Source: Verrucomicrobiales bacterium (GTDB taxonomy: Bacteria; Verrucomicrobiota; Verrucomicrobiia; Verrucomicrobiales; DEV007). Taken from it: a DNA stretch of 14,929 bases. Every line of letters starts with the position of its first letter. Within the stretch, counting starts at the first letter, position 1. The stretch spans positions 1-14,929 of the forward strand of contig JALRFZ010000528.1 in the NCBI GenBank assembly GCA_023253615.1, in the 5' to 3' direction. Positions 6,370 through 13,444 of the stretch are shown piece by piece. The notes beneath the pieces were generated by a model. That model searched no databases, was not told where the DNA came from, and was given only the letters and a program-made list of their open reading frames with translations. Both the position numbers and the translations under genes were made by a program.

Positions 6370-6484
6370 CTTGGTGACAGGGATCGGGACGGGAAGGGAA
6401 AAAGCAGGGAGACGACAGGAAACTCATTTAACCGACGAAATTTCATTAAGAAAGCTTAAATTTCAATTCCACACAAAAAACCAC
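6370..6484 (-). promoter_or_regulatory. A/T-rich upstream region of the histidine kinase gene
   Basis: This 115-nt stretch between the kinase start and the terminator is clearly lower in GC than its surroundings from about 6420 on. It contains a 10-bp direct repeat, AAATTTCA followed by TT at 6438-6447 or AT at 6458-6467, with start points exactly 20 bp apart. It is the natural place for the kinase promoter, but no -35/-10 pair with good spacing stands out. No Shine-Dalgarno site precedes the ATG. Confidence 0.4.
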
Positions 6485-6514
6485 AAAAAAGGCCCGGGTT
6501 TCCCCGGGCCTTTT
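6485..6514 (-). terminator. intrinsic terminator, effectively bidirectional
   Basis: GGCCCGGG (6491-6498) and CCCGGGCC (6503-6510) form a perfect 8-bp GC stem around a 4-nt loop. On the minus strand it is followed by six T residues (6485-6490), the classic form, 29 nt after the stop of the DUF1501 gene. On the plus strand four T residues follow, so it may also stop transcription in the other direction. Confidence 0.9.
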
Positions 6515-6543
6515 CGGAATGTGCGGATGAACGTGCCGACCTC

Positions 6544-7863
6544 TCAGGAGAAGAGGGGCATGATCGGATGTCCCTCGGTGACGATGCCACCCGTCTTGGG
6601 ATCGAGGGTGTGACCGGCAACGAGGAAGGGGCGGCCGGAGGGTGCGTAGATGACCTTGTTGAGGTCGAGCCCCATCGCGTGGGCGATGGTGGCGTTGAAG
6701 TCCTTGGGTTCGACGGGATTTTCCTTCACCGCGATGCCCTTGTCGTCGGACGCGCCATAGACCTGGCCACCGGAGATACCGCCGCCGGCGAACATCGTCG
6801 AGAAGACGCGCGGGTGGTGATCGCGACCGCCGTTGACATTGATGACAGGCGTACGTCCGAACTCGGTGCCGACACAGATGAGGGTTTTCTCGAAGAGGCC
6901 GTCGGCCTTGAGATCGTCGATGAGGGAGGCGAGGGCCTGGTCGAGCTGTCCACCGGTCTGGGGCATCGCGTTCCAGAGATCGTTGTGCATGTCCCAGCCG
7001 CCGGAAACGACTTCGACGAAGCGCACGCCCGAACTGACAAGACGCTTGGCGAGCATCGCACCCTTGCCGATGCGGGTGTTGCCGTAGCGCTGCACCTTCT
7101 GGTCGTAATCATTCTCCTTGGAAAGGTCGAAGGTCTCGAGGTCTTCACTCTTCATGAGCTTGAGGGTCTCCTCGTAGAACTGGGTGTAGGCTTTCACCTC
7201 GTCGGTCTGGAACTTGCGACGGAAGGAATCGTCGAAGGTGTTCATGAGGTCGAGACGCTTGTCGAAGAGGTCTTCGCCGACACCGTCGTAGGGACGGGCG
7301 TTCTGCACGCCCTTGTCCGGATCACCGATCGGGAGCGGGGCAAGGGCGGGACCGAAGAAGCCGGCACCGGGATGCTCGCCGCCACCGCCGATGACGACGG
7401 AATCGGGGAGGGTGTCGTGCTTCTTGCCGAGGAGCGTCTGCGCCCAGGGGCCCATGGAGGGGTGGATGATGGTGGCGCGGGGCTCGTAGCTGGTGCGCAT
7501 CCAATAGGCACCGCCACGGTGATCACCGGTCTTCTGCGTCATCGAACGGACGACGGCGATGTCCTTGAAGCGCTTCGCGAGCTCGGGCATGTATTCGGCG
7601 AGCTGGACGCCGGCGACACCGGTGTCGATTCCCTTGGTCGGACCACCGGTCTCGGCTCCGGGCTTGGGATCGAAGGTCTCCATGTGGGTCATGCCACCCG
7701 ACATGTAGAAGAAGATGCAATGTTCAGCCTTCCCGCCACCGGCCGCGCGAAGAGGCTTCGCGGCGCCAATGGGCAGGATGCTCACCCCGAGGGCGGTTTT
7801 GGCGGCGCGCGCCACAAACTGGCGGCGGCTCAGTTGATCGAGTCGGTTTAGTGCGTCTTTCAT
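6544..7863 (-). CDS. DUF1501 protein, Tat-exported
   Basis: The 439-residue product starts with a Tat signal (LSRRQFVARAAKTALG, about 11-26). The mature part has the DUF1501 pattern: IFFYMSGGMTHMETFDPKPG near the start, GDHRGGAYWMRTSY, GGGGEHPGAGFFGPALAPLPIG, GVRFVEVVSGGWDMHND and, late in the chain, CVGTEFGRTPVINVNGGRDHHPR with GGGISGGQVYGASDDKG. DUF1501 proteins are thought to be related to the sulfatase/alkaline-phosphatase superfamily, and are abundant in Planctomycetes and Verrucomicrobia, usually next to DUF1549/DUF1553 proteins, as here. Biochemical function is not established. The ATG is 52 nt after the stop of the DUF1549 protein and has no clear ribosome-binding site, which fits a shared transcript. 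An excellent terminator follows. Confidence 0.95.
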   Translation of the reverse strand: MKDALNRLDQLSRRQFVARAAKTALGVSILPIGAAKPLRAAGGGKAEHCIFFYMSGGMTHMETFDPKPGAETGGPTKGIDTGVAGVQLAEYMPELAKRFKDIAVVRSMTQKTGDHRGGAYWMRTSYEPRATIIHPSMGPWAQTLLGKKHDTLPDSVVIGGGGEHPGAGFFGPALAPLPIGDPDKGVQNARPYDGVGEDLFDKRLDLMNTFDDSFRRKFQTDEVKAYTQFYEETLKLMKSEDLETFDLSKENDYDQKVQRYGNTRIGKGAMLAKRLVSSGVRFVEVVSGGWDMHNDLWNAMPQTGGQLDQALASLIDDLKADGLFEKTLICVGTEFGRTPVINVNGGRDHHPRVFSTMFAGGGISGGQVYGASDDKGIAVKENPVEPKDFNATIAHAMGLDLNKVIYAPSGRPFLVAGHTLDPKTGGIVTEGHPIMPLFS

Positions 7864-7915
7864 GGTTGGATAAGGGTTTGGAATTCAGGAACAAGGTTTC
7901 TCGGAAAGCGGGTCA

Positions 7916-10135
7916 TCACTGGATGAACATGAACTCGCGGGTATTCACGAGCGCCCAGATCACGTTGCCGATGGCGGTGGCCTCGGCCTGGAGTTTCTGC
8001 TGCTCGCTCATGTCGCGATCGGTCTTCGCACGCATGCCGGACTGGGCGGCGGTCTTCTCCTGTGAGGTGGGATAGCGGGAGAGGACACTGAGGAAGATCT
8101 TGTCGACGTTGTCGCGCTTCGAGCCCTTGCCGAAGGCGATTTCCTTGACGAGATAGGCGTCAGGGCTGGTGAGGACGCGGTTGGTAATCTCGCCGTTGAG
8201 CAAGGCCATCACCTGGGGCGCGGAACCGGTCGTGAACTGGTTCTCGATGAGCTGCTTGTCGGACTGGCCGAACATGCGCAGGAAGTGATCCGGCGGCATC
8301 GGCTGGCGGAGCTCGGAGGCACGGAACATCTGGGCACCGCCGACATTGTCATCACGCGAGACGATGTCGCCGTTGTATTTCACGAGCTTGCTCGCGTTGC
8401 TCCAGTCCTCCTTCCACTTGAGGACGTCGTCGGCGGTCTTGAGGGAGGCGAAATCGACGTTCATCACCGTCTTGTATTCGTCCCATCCCTTGCGGGTGAC
8501 GGACTCGGGGTCGGCGGTGGTGAGGGCCACGAGCGAATCCCAGATCTGCTCCGCGGACATGCGGCGGAGGATCGGCCCGGGGAAATGGTAGGTGCCCTTG
8601 TCCACCTGGGTCAGGCTCGGCGTCATCGACTCGGCTTCACGCTGGTAAGTCTGGGTGTTGTAGAGCACGCGGAAGAAATCCTTCACGCTGTAGTCGAGAT
8701 CCTTCATCATCGTCTCGAGGAAGGAGAGGAGCTCGTAGTTCTGCGCCTGACCGTCGAGGTGGCCGGGAATGTTGTAGACGGGCTCGATCTGTGCGAGACC
8801 GAAGGCGATCTTCCAGAATCGGTTCACGACGTTGATGGTGAACCGGGGGTTGCCGGGCGAAACGACCCAGTCGGCGAAGGCTTCGCGGGGCGTCTCGAAC
8901 TTCGAAAGATCCATCTTTTCACCGAAGTAGGTCTCGGGCTTGACGGCGCCGTTCGGTTCACCATCGTCGTACTTGTAGTCGTGGGGCAGCTTGACGGAGT
9001 TGTTTCCGCCGTCGACGACCTGGACGCGGTGGGTGCCGATCCACTGGCCGAGATTCTGGTCTTCGTTCTGGTTGGGGCGGAGTTTGCCGGCGTCCTTGAG
9101 GACCTTGTTCATGCGGTCGACTTCGGCGCGGTAATCGGCACCACCGCTCATCATCATCATGTTGCCACCGCCACGGGCGCTGGTCTCGGTCTCGCCCATG
9201 AAGGCGGCCATCTTGAAGAAATCCATCTGATAGACCTCTTCGAAGGGGTGATCGTGGCACTGGGCACAGGTGATCTCCGTTCCCATGAAAATGGTGAAGG
9301 TGTTGGAGAGGTTGCAAAGGCGCATGCCCTGATCGGAGACAAGGTATCCCACGGCCGGCTCCTCCCAGATCTTGCCCTTGGCGGTGAGAAGCTCACGGAC
9401 CATGTCATCGTAGGGTTTGTTCTCGCGGATGGCCTGCTTCATCCACTCCATGTAGGGATCGGCCTTGAGGTCGCCGTTACCCATCATGGTGATGCCTTCG
9501 CGGATGCGGAGGAGGTCGCCGTAGTAATTGTACATCCGCATCACGAAACCCTCGGAGTTGAGAAGTTTGTCGATGAGAGCGGCCCGCTTGGTCGGAGAGC
9601 GGTCGTTGAGGAAGGCTTCCGCCTCGTCGTAGGTCGGGATGCGGCCGGCGACATCGAGGTAGATGCGGCGGAGAAACTGGTTGTCGTTGGTCAGCTCGTT
9701 CGGCACGCACATCAGCATCTCGCGCTCGATCTCTTCCTTGCGCTTCACTTTCTCCTCGGGGGTGAGGTCGGCCTTGGCCGGAAGGGCGGCGAGCTCTTCG
9801 CGAAGGCCGTAGTAGCTCTCTTTCAATTTGTTGAGCACGAGCTTGTCGATCTCCGCGGCGAGGGCGGCGGGATCGGTGGGAAGATTGCCCTTCACGAACA
9901 GACGATCCTGCTCACTGAGTTTCGCGACGGGATAATCGATCACGGTGCCATCGGCCATCTTCAGCTTCACGACGGCGCTGGCTCCGGCTCCGGACGTGCC
10001 GACGAATTCGGCCTGGAGGGTGCGGCCGTCGGCAGAGGTCCAGGTGCGGGGTTCCGCCTGGGCGGGCACGATGGCGAGGAGGAGACCTCCGGCCAGGAGC
10101 AGGGAGAAGCAACGTTTCAGGGTTCGGGTTTTCAT
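7916..10135 (-). CDS. SHD1-DUF1549-DUF1553 exported protein
   Basis: The start at 10135 gives a Sec-type signal peptide (MKTRTLKRCFSLLLAGGLLLAI to AQA at about residue 27); the frame is open farther upstream but without a plausible signal. The product has 739 residues. Residues about 29-82 (TWTSADGRTLQAEFV to LSEQDRLFV) match the SHD1 domain. The DUF1549 (PSCyt2) region, roughly 145-380, includes LRRIYLDVAGRIPTYDEAEAFL and a CxxCH motif at Cys290-Ala-Gln-Cys293-His294, which could bind a haem or metal. The DUF1553 (PSD1) region, roughly 440-710, includes NPRFTINVVNRFWKIAFG and GPILRRMSAEQIWDSLVALT. The separate N-terminal PSCyt1 domain found in many relatives is absent. Role is unknown; the DUF1501 gene downstream is its usual neighbour. 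Expressed probably from the A/T-rich gap upstream and perhaps also by read-through from the sigma/FecR pair. Confidence 0.95.
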   Translation of the reverse strand: MKTRTLKRCFSLLLAGGLLLAIVPAQAEPRTWTSADGRTLQAEFVGTSGAGASAVVKLKMADGTVIDYPVAKLSEQDRLFVKGNLPTDPAALAAEIDKLVLNKLKESYYGLREELAALPAKADLTPEEKVKRKEEIEREMLMCVPNELTNDNQFLRRIYLDVAGRIPTYDEAEAFLNDRSPTKRAALIDKLLNSEGFVMRMYNYYGDLLRIREGITMMGNGDLKADPYMEWMKQAIRENKPYDDMVRELLTAKGKIWEEPAVGYLVSDQGMRLCNLSNTFTIFMGTEITCAQCHDHPFEEVYQMDFFKMAAFMGETETSARGGGNMMMMSGGADYRAEVDRMNKVLKDAGKLRPNQNEDQNLGQWIGTHRVQVVDGGNNSVKLPHDYKYDDGEPNGAVKPETYFGEKMDLSKFETPREAFADWVVSPGNPRFTINVVNRFWKIAFGLAQIEPVYNIPGHLDGQAQNYELLSFLETMMKDLDYSVKDFFRVLYNTQTYQREAESMTPSLTQVDKGTYHFPGPILRRMSAEQIWDSLVALTTADPESVTRKGWDEYKTVMNVDFASLKTADDVLKWKEDWSNASKLVKYNGDIVSRDDNVGGAQMFRASELRQPMPPDHFLRMFGQSDKQLIENQFTTGSAPQVMALLNGEITNRVLTSPDAYLVKEIAFGKGSKRDNVDKIFLSVLSRYPTSQEKTAAQSGMRAKTDRDMSEQQKLQAEATAIGNVIWALVNTREFMFIQ

Positions 10136-10184
10136 GGAGGGATCGGAGAGTTCGGAGGGAATTCGAGAGCTCGGGTTGGCAAAG

Positions 10185-10213
10185 GGTATAACAGCGACGT
10201 GAGATTTTGTGAC
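10185..10213 (-). promoter_or_regulatory. candidate promoter of the DUF1549-DUF1501 operon
   Basis: On the minus strand GTCACA (plus 10208-10213) matches four of six -35 bases, and TATACC (plus 10185-10190) matches four of six -10 bases, 17 nt apart. The implied 5' leader before the DUF1549 gene is about 40 nt. The 142-nt gap (10136-10277) is A/T-rich in its middle, which supports a promoter here, but the match is moderate. An ECF-type promoter for the upstream sigma factor could also lie in this gap. Confidence 0.35.
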
Positions 10214-10242
10214 AGAACTTTTCAAGAAGGAAAGAATCGGAT

Positions 10243-10270
10243 AAGAATTTATGGTAATCATAAAGCTCTT
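10243..10270 (-). other. weak A/T-rich hairpin after the FecR-LamG gene
   Basis: TTTATG (10248-10253) and CATAAA (10259-10264) are perfect 6-bp arms around five bases, extended by AAGA (10243-10246) and TCTT (10267-10270) across a small bulge. It sits 8 nt after the stop codon of the FecR-LamG gene. The low GC content makes it a weak terminator at best. An operator or a chance palindrome in A/T-rich DNA is as likely. Confidence 0.25.
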
Positions 10271-10277
10271 CAAGGGT

Positions 10278-11855
10278 TCATTTGGCGAGCGATTGAAGGC
10301 TGGGGGTATCGACGGCCTCGCGGTAGACACCCAGGTGATCGATCCAGCCCTGGAATCCGGAGCGCTCGTCGCCTCCGAGGCGGAGATTCCCGACCCGGCC
10401 GGGACCCGGGACGCCCGGGGCGGAGGCGCTGACGGTCTCGGGCTTTCCGTCGATGAAGAGGTGGACGCGTGAGGCGAGTTCGCCCCCCCCGAGGAAGCGG
10501 TAGGCGACATGGTGCCAGTTCCCGTCGGCGAGGTCGGTGCCGCCGGTGACAAACGCGTCGCGGCACTCGACCCGGAGGGCTCCGCGGACGCCACGCTCGC
10601 TGTCGAGATTGCAGGAGACCCGCCAGGCGAGCCCTTCGCGGCCGTATTCGAGGATGCGCTCCTCTCCGCTCTGGCCGACCCGCGCGGGGAGTTTCAGCCA
10701 GAAACTGATCGTATGGGCTTCGTCGAGACGGAAATCGCGCGAGAGCGGGACGTCGAGTGTCTCGCCCGGCTGGAAGACGAGACCACCGCCGACACGACCC
10801 GCGGCCCGGCGAGGCGAGCGGTCGAGCTCGCCCGTGGCGACGAGAGGCACGTCGAAGAGCTTTTCCTTGCCGGAATCCTCGACAATGGCCCCGACCGACT
10901 CGTCGAAGGTGAACTGCAGCGCCGGATGGACTTCGGCGGGACTGCCGAGACGGAGTTTGAAATGATCGCCACCATAGGAGACCGGGGTGAGCTCGGTCCG
11001 GGTGCGGCTGTCCGCCCTCACCGCGAGACCTTCGCGGAGGCGGAGGCCGACGGCGTTTCCACTGGTGCGGCTGACTTCGACCTCGCCCTCCATCACGTGC
11101 AGCTCGGAATCCCCGTTGTCCTCCACCGAGACCCCGAAACGGGTCCCGATATCGATCGCGTTCAGACGGGGGGTGTTGACGGTGAATCCCGAGGCGAGAG
11201 GCGGCGCTTCCGCGGTGAGCCGCCCGGATTTCAGGAACATGCGGTTGTCAGCCTCGATGCTCAGGTCGGCCGGCCCCTCGACGAGCACGGTGGCACCGGA
11301 ATTGAAGGCGATCACGGCGAGCCCGGACTCGAGCCGCAGCAAGCCGGGGGCGAGCCAACCATCCTCGCGCACGCGACCGAGGCTGGCACCGTCCCAGACA
11401 AGGTTTTCACTCCGTTCGATCCGGGCGGTGTAGGATTCGACGGGAGCTTTCCGCGCCACGGCTCCGGAGGTCACGCCACCTTCACGGAAAATGATGGATT
11501 GGAAAAGCAACATCAGCCCGATCGAAGCGGCCGCGGAGATCAGACCGGTCTTCACCAGGTCGGGCCAGCGGATCGGGCGTTTGCCCTCGCGCTCTTCGAC
11601 GATTTCCAGAAGGACGGATTTGGCGAAGCCGCGATCCCCCGCCCCCTCGGAACGCAGGCGGGCGATGACGCCCTGCTCGAAGGCCGCCTTGCCCTTGCCG
11701 GGAGCCAGCAAGGCCTGGAGCGCCGCACCCATCTGCGCCTGGGCGACGAAACTCTCGCGGAGATCGGCATCGTGCCTCAGGGCATGCTCCACCTGGCGAC
11801 GACCCGTTTCATCGAGTTCGCCGGACAGATAGGCTTCGAGGTGTTCGGAGTCCAC
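10278..11855 (-). CDS. FecR-LamG transmembrane protein, putative anti-sigma/sensor
   Basis: The 525-residue product starts at a GTG (minus-strand 11853-11855), 6 nt after the sigma-factor stop; no ATG start is available nearby. Residues 1-100 form a cytoplasmic part (MDSEHLEAYLSGELDETGRR) of the kind that sits in anti-sigma proteins, but without the Cys/His cluster of zinc-binding anti-sigma domains. A single membrane segment covers about 104-123 (GLISAAASIGLMLLFQSIIF). A FecR-type domain follows (about 165-275: GLLRLESGLAVIAFNSGATV, with VNTPRLNAIDIGTRFGVSV). The C-terminal 200 residues are a LamG/concanavalin-like fold (HTISFWLKLP, DGNWHHVAYRF, GWIDHLGVYREA). The domain order predicts an N-in protein with an outside carbohydrate- or ligand-binding module. 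It most likely controls the sigma factor encoded just ahead. A run of eight G residues (minus strand) lies in the LamG part. Confidence 0.93.
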   Translation of the reverse strand: MDSEHLEAYLSGELDETGRRQVEHALRHDADLRESFVAQAQMGAALQALLAPGKGKAAFEQGVIARLRSEGAGDRGFAKSVLLEIVEEREGKRPIRWPDLVKTGLISAAASIGLMLLFQSIIFREGGVTSGAVARKAPVESYTARIERSENLVWDGASLGRVREDGWLAPGLLRLESGLAVIAFNSGATVLVEGPADLSIEADNRMFLKSGRLTAEAPPLASGFTVNTPRLNAIDIGTRFGVSVEDNGDSELHVMEGEVEVSRTSGNAVGLRLREGLAVRADSRTRTELTPVSYGGDHFKLRLGSPAEVHPALQFTFDESVGAIVEDSGKEKLFDVPLVATGELDRSPRRAAGRVGGGLVFQPGETLDVPLSRDFRLDEAHTISFWLKLPARVGQSGEERILEYGREGLAWRVSCNLDSERGVRGALRVECRDAFVTGGTDLADGNWHHVAYRFLGGGELASRVHLFIDGKPETVSASAPGVPGPGRVGNLRLGGDERSGFQGWIDHLGVYREAVDTPSLQSLAK

Positions 11856-11861
11856 GGTGGA

Positions 11862-12443
11862 TCAGGCAGGTTCGGGCGTCCCGGAGGCGCCGTTGAGTTT
11901 GTTTTCCATGCACTGCCGCAAGGCGGTGCGGACGCGGCAGAGCGTCGTGCGCACCCACGCCTCGCTCTGCCCGAAGGCCGAAGCGATCTCGCGGGAGGAT
12001 TCGGAAAGGGTGTATTTCCGCTCGAGGAGGCGGCGCTGCTGCTCGGGGAGCCGCGAGAGACACTCCTCCAAGGCGGAGACGAGCGGCAGATCGGGAGCGA
12101 ATTCCCCGCGCGTGGCCTGCTGCACCAGATGGTGTTCGAGAAATTTCTCGCGATTCCTGGAGAGCCGCTGGTGCCGCAAGGTCTCCTTGCGGATGAGATT
12201 GAAGGCGATCGCCCGCAGCCATTTGCCGAAATCGGTCCCGGCGCGGAAGTCATGGATGTGGCGGTGGGCGAAGACAAAAGCCTCGTGCGCGATCTCGTCG
12301 ATGAGATGGGGCACGGGCAGCTTCATCGCGACAAACGCGCGGAGGTGCGAGCTGTGAAGTTCGAGGAGACGCTCGAACGCGGCGAGTTCCCCCCGCTGCA
12401 CGCGGAGAACGAGGTTTTCTTCTGTCTCGGATTCACTCACCAT
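11862..12443 (-). CDS. ECF sigma factor, Rhodopirellula/Verrucomicrobium type
   Basis: From the ATG at 12443 the product has 193 residues, a normal size for an ECF sigma factor. Region 2 spans about 25-92, with DEIAHEAFVFAHRHIHDF and GKWLRAIAFNLIRKE, which melt and recognise the -10 element. Region 4 spans about 125-182, with LEECLSRLPEQQRRLLERKY and the helix-turn-helix SSREIASAFGQSEAWVRTTL for the -35 element. No region 1 or 3 is present. A longer form from a GTG at 12488 is possible and would overlap the preceding NAGPA gene by 8 nt; it adds 15 residues that do not look like sigma factor. Its stop is 6 nt from the start of the FecR-LamG gene, a classic sigma/anti-sigma pairing. The target promoters are unknown. 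Confidence 0.93.
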   Translation of the reverse strand: MVSESETEENLVLRVQRGELAAFERLLELHSSHLRAFVAMKLPVPHLIDEIAHEAFVFAHRHIHDFRAGTDFGKWLRAIAFNLIRKETLRHQRLSRNREKFLEHHLVQQATRGEFAPDLPLVSALEECLSRLPEQQRRLLERKYTLSESSREIASAFGQSEAWVRTTLCRVRTALRQCMENKLNGASGTPEPA

Positions 12444-12473
12444 CACGAATATCCCGTGAAAGGAGTTTCGTGA
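12443..12473. repeat. inverted repeat at the sigma-factor start
   Basis: TCACGAA (12443-12449) and TTCGTGA (12467-12473) are perfect 7-bp arms separated by 17 bp, on the boundary between the NAGPA-domain gene and the sigma-factor gene. The first arm touches the sigma ATG. In the mRNA it could form a hairpin that shields the start; in DNA it could be a two-fold regulator site. Seven-base arms can arise by chance. Confidence 0.35.
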
Positions 12474-12480
12474 CACGCTT

Positions 12481-13341
12481 TCATTCACCTTTTTTCACGG
12501 CCTCGACTTCGCGCGGCACGATCGCGAGATAGTTGCGGACGGTCTTGAATGGCTCGACGTGGAGAGGCTCTCCCGCGGTGCCCCGGTTCAGGTAAAGTCC
12601 CGAGGAAGTGCCTCCATCGAGATTGAGCGCCCGATGGATCGGCCGCGAGGGGGAGAAGTCGGCCCGGGCGAGCACCTCGCCGAGTTCCGCGAGGGTGAAG
12701 GCGTCGCTCATGCCGAGGGCGAACCAACGGTCGCCATCGTGCAGGACGAAGGTGCGCCGACGCGAATTTTCCGGCGACAGCCCTTTGACCGTCTTGCCTT
12801 GATCGACAAGAAAAGGTCCCGCTTGAAGGAGATCGGTGGCCTTGTATTTCCCCGCATCGTATTCGGCACGGCGGAGCAGGTAGGGATTGCGTCGCCCGCT
12901 CGAGAGCACCACGCCGCTGAGCAGCGCACCCTCCCCGAAGCGTCCCGACGCTTCACCCCCGGCGATCATCAATCCCGAAGGTTGATGATTTTCGAGGAAG
13001 AAACCGCCATTGCATCCGGCGAGGGCACCATTCTCGATCATCGCCGCACCGAGCCCGGAATAGCGCGGCTCCACCGGCGATCCGTTGTCGATGACGCGGA
13101 AGGTATGCCGGTCGGCGTGGAACCAGACCAGATCGATCCGCTTTGCCGCGAAGAAACCCGACTCCGCCGCCTTGGAGACCAGCTTGCGTTCGTGGGCGAA
13201 AGGCGCAGCCGGATCCTGCGCGGTCGATTGATCCTCGACCTTCCAATCGGCGTGCAAAGTCGAGAGCCCTCCGATCGGCACGAGGAGGAATCCGGCCGCG
13301 ATGAGCGCCTGGAACGAGGAGGAGAGGAAGTCGGTCTTCAA
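12481..13341 (-). CDS. exported phosphodiester glycosidase (NAGPA) domain protein
   Basis: The 286-residue product has an N-terminal hydrophobic segment (about 9-27, SFQALIAAGFLLVPIGGLS) consistent with a signal peptide, reached only from a TTG start at 13341; no ATG or GTG would preserve it. The remainder matches the NAGPA/DUF2233 family: Gly109-Cys-Asn-Gly-Gly-Phe114 with PSGLMIAGG, then the late ALNLDGGTSSGLYL (about 238-251) with its Asp242-Gly-Gly core. The family is named for the enzyme that removes N-acetylglucosamine from mannose-6-phosphate in animals; bacterial members act on phosphodiester glycosides of envelope polymers or have unknown roles. The gene is followed closely by the sigma-factor gene, suggesting co-regulation. 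The TTG start implies modest expression or a leader not visible here. Confidence 0.85.
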   Translation of the reverse strand: MKTDFLSSSFQALIAAGFLLVPIGGLSTLHADWKVEDQSTAQDPAAPFAHERKLVSKAAESGFFAAKRIDLVWFHADRHTFRVIDNGSPVEPRYSGLGAAMIENGALAGCNGGFFLENHQPSGLMIAGGEASGRFGEGALLSGVVLSSGRRNPYLLRRAEYDAGKYKATDLLQAGPFLVDQGKTVKGLSPENSRRRTFVLHDGDRWFALGMSDAFTLAELGEVLARADFSPSRPIHRALNLDGGTSSGLYLNRGTAGEPLHVEPFKTVRNYLAIVPREVEAVKKGE

Positions 13342-13379
13342 AATACTACGGGGGTCGACTCCTATACGGACGAGCGGGC

Positions 13380-13410
13380 CCGCCTTTCGCGCTCAAATCG
13401 CAAAAGGCGG
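13380..13410 (-). other. hairpin downstream of the ATPase gene
   Basis: CCGCCTTT (13380-13387) and AAAGGCGG (13403-13410) are perfect 8-bp arms, with an inner GCG/CGC pairing (13389-13391 and 13399-13401) inside the loop. It lies about 33 nt after the stop of the ATPase gene and about 39 nt before the NAGPA start. No T-tract follows on the minus strand, so it may act as a transcript-stabilising or Rho-linked structure rather than an intrinsic terminator. Confidence 0.45.
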
Positions 13411-13424
13411 AAAATCTCTGACCG

Positions 13425-13444
13425 GAAACCGCCGGCGCGGTTTC
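13425..13444 (-). other. perfect hairpin overlapping the ATPase stop codon
   Basis: GAAACCGC (13425-13432) and GCGGTTTC (13437-13444) are exact 8-bp arms around a four-base CGGC centre. The hairpin overlaps two bases of the stop codon of the ATPase gene (13443-13445). No T-tract follows directly. With the hairpin at 13380-13410 it forms a pair in the gap, together perhaps acting as a terminator or a processing signal. Confidence 0.45.

Noticed and set aside
6511..6520. Plus-strand terminator for an upstream plus-strand gene
   Set aside because: No plus-strand gene ends nearby; the stem and the longer T-tract belong to the minus-strand DUF1501 gene.
9149..9160. Four tandem CAT triplets in the DUF1549 gene
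   Set aside because: They encode four Met in a Gly/Met-rich loop; a triplet run keeps the frame and looks like ordinary low complexity rather than a phase-variable site.
8285..10432. 715-codon open frame on the plus strand opposite the DUF1549 gene
   Set aside because: It is a mirror frame in GC-rich coding sequence. Its translation is rich in Glu, Val, Gly and His with no recognisable domain, while the minus strand carries a clear family match.
10509..12473. 654-codon open frame on the plus strand across the sigma and FecR-LamG genes
   Set aside because: It crosses a gene boundary and has biased, domain-free composition; the minus-strand genes have clear family motifs.
13342..13380. Promoter for the NAGPA gene
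   Set aside because: A TATAGG-like hexamer is present, but no -35 element stands at a reasonable distance, so no call was made.
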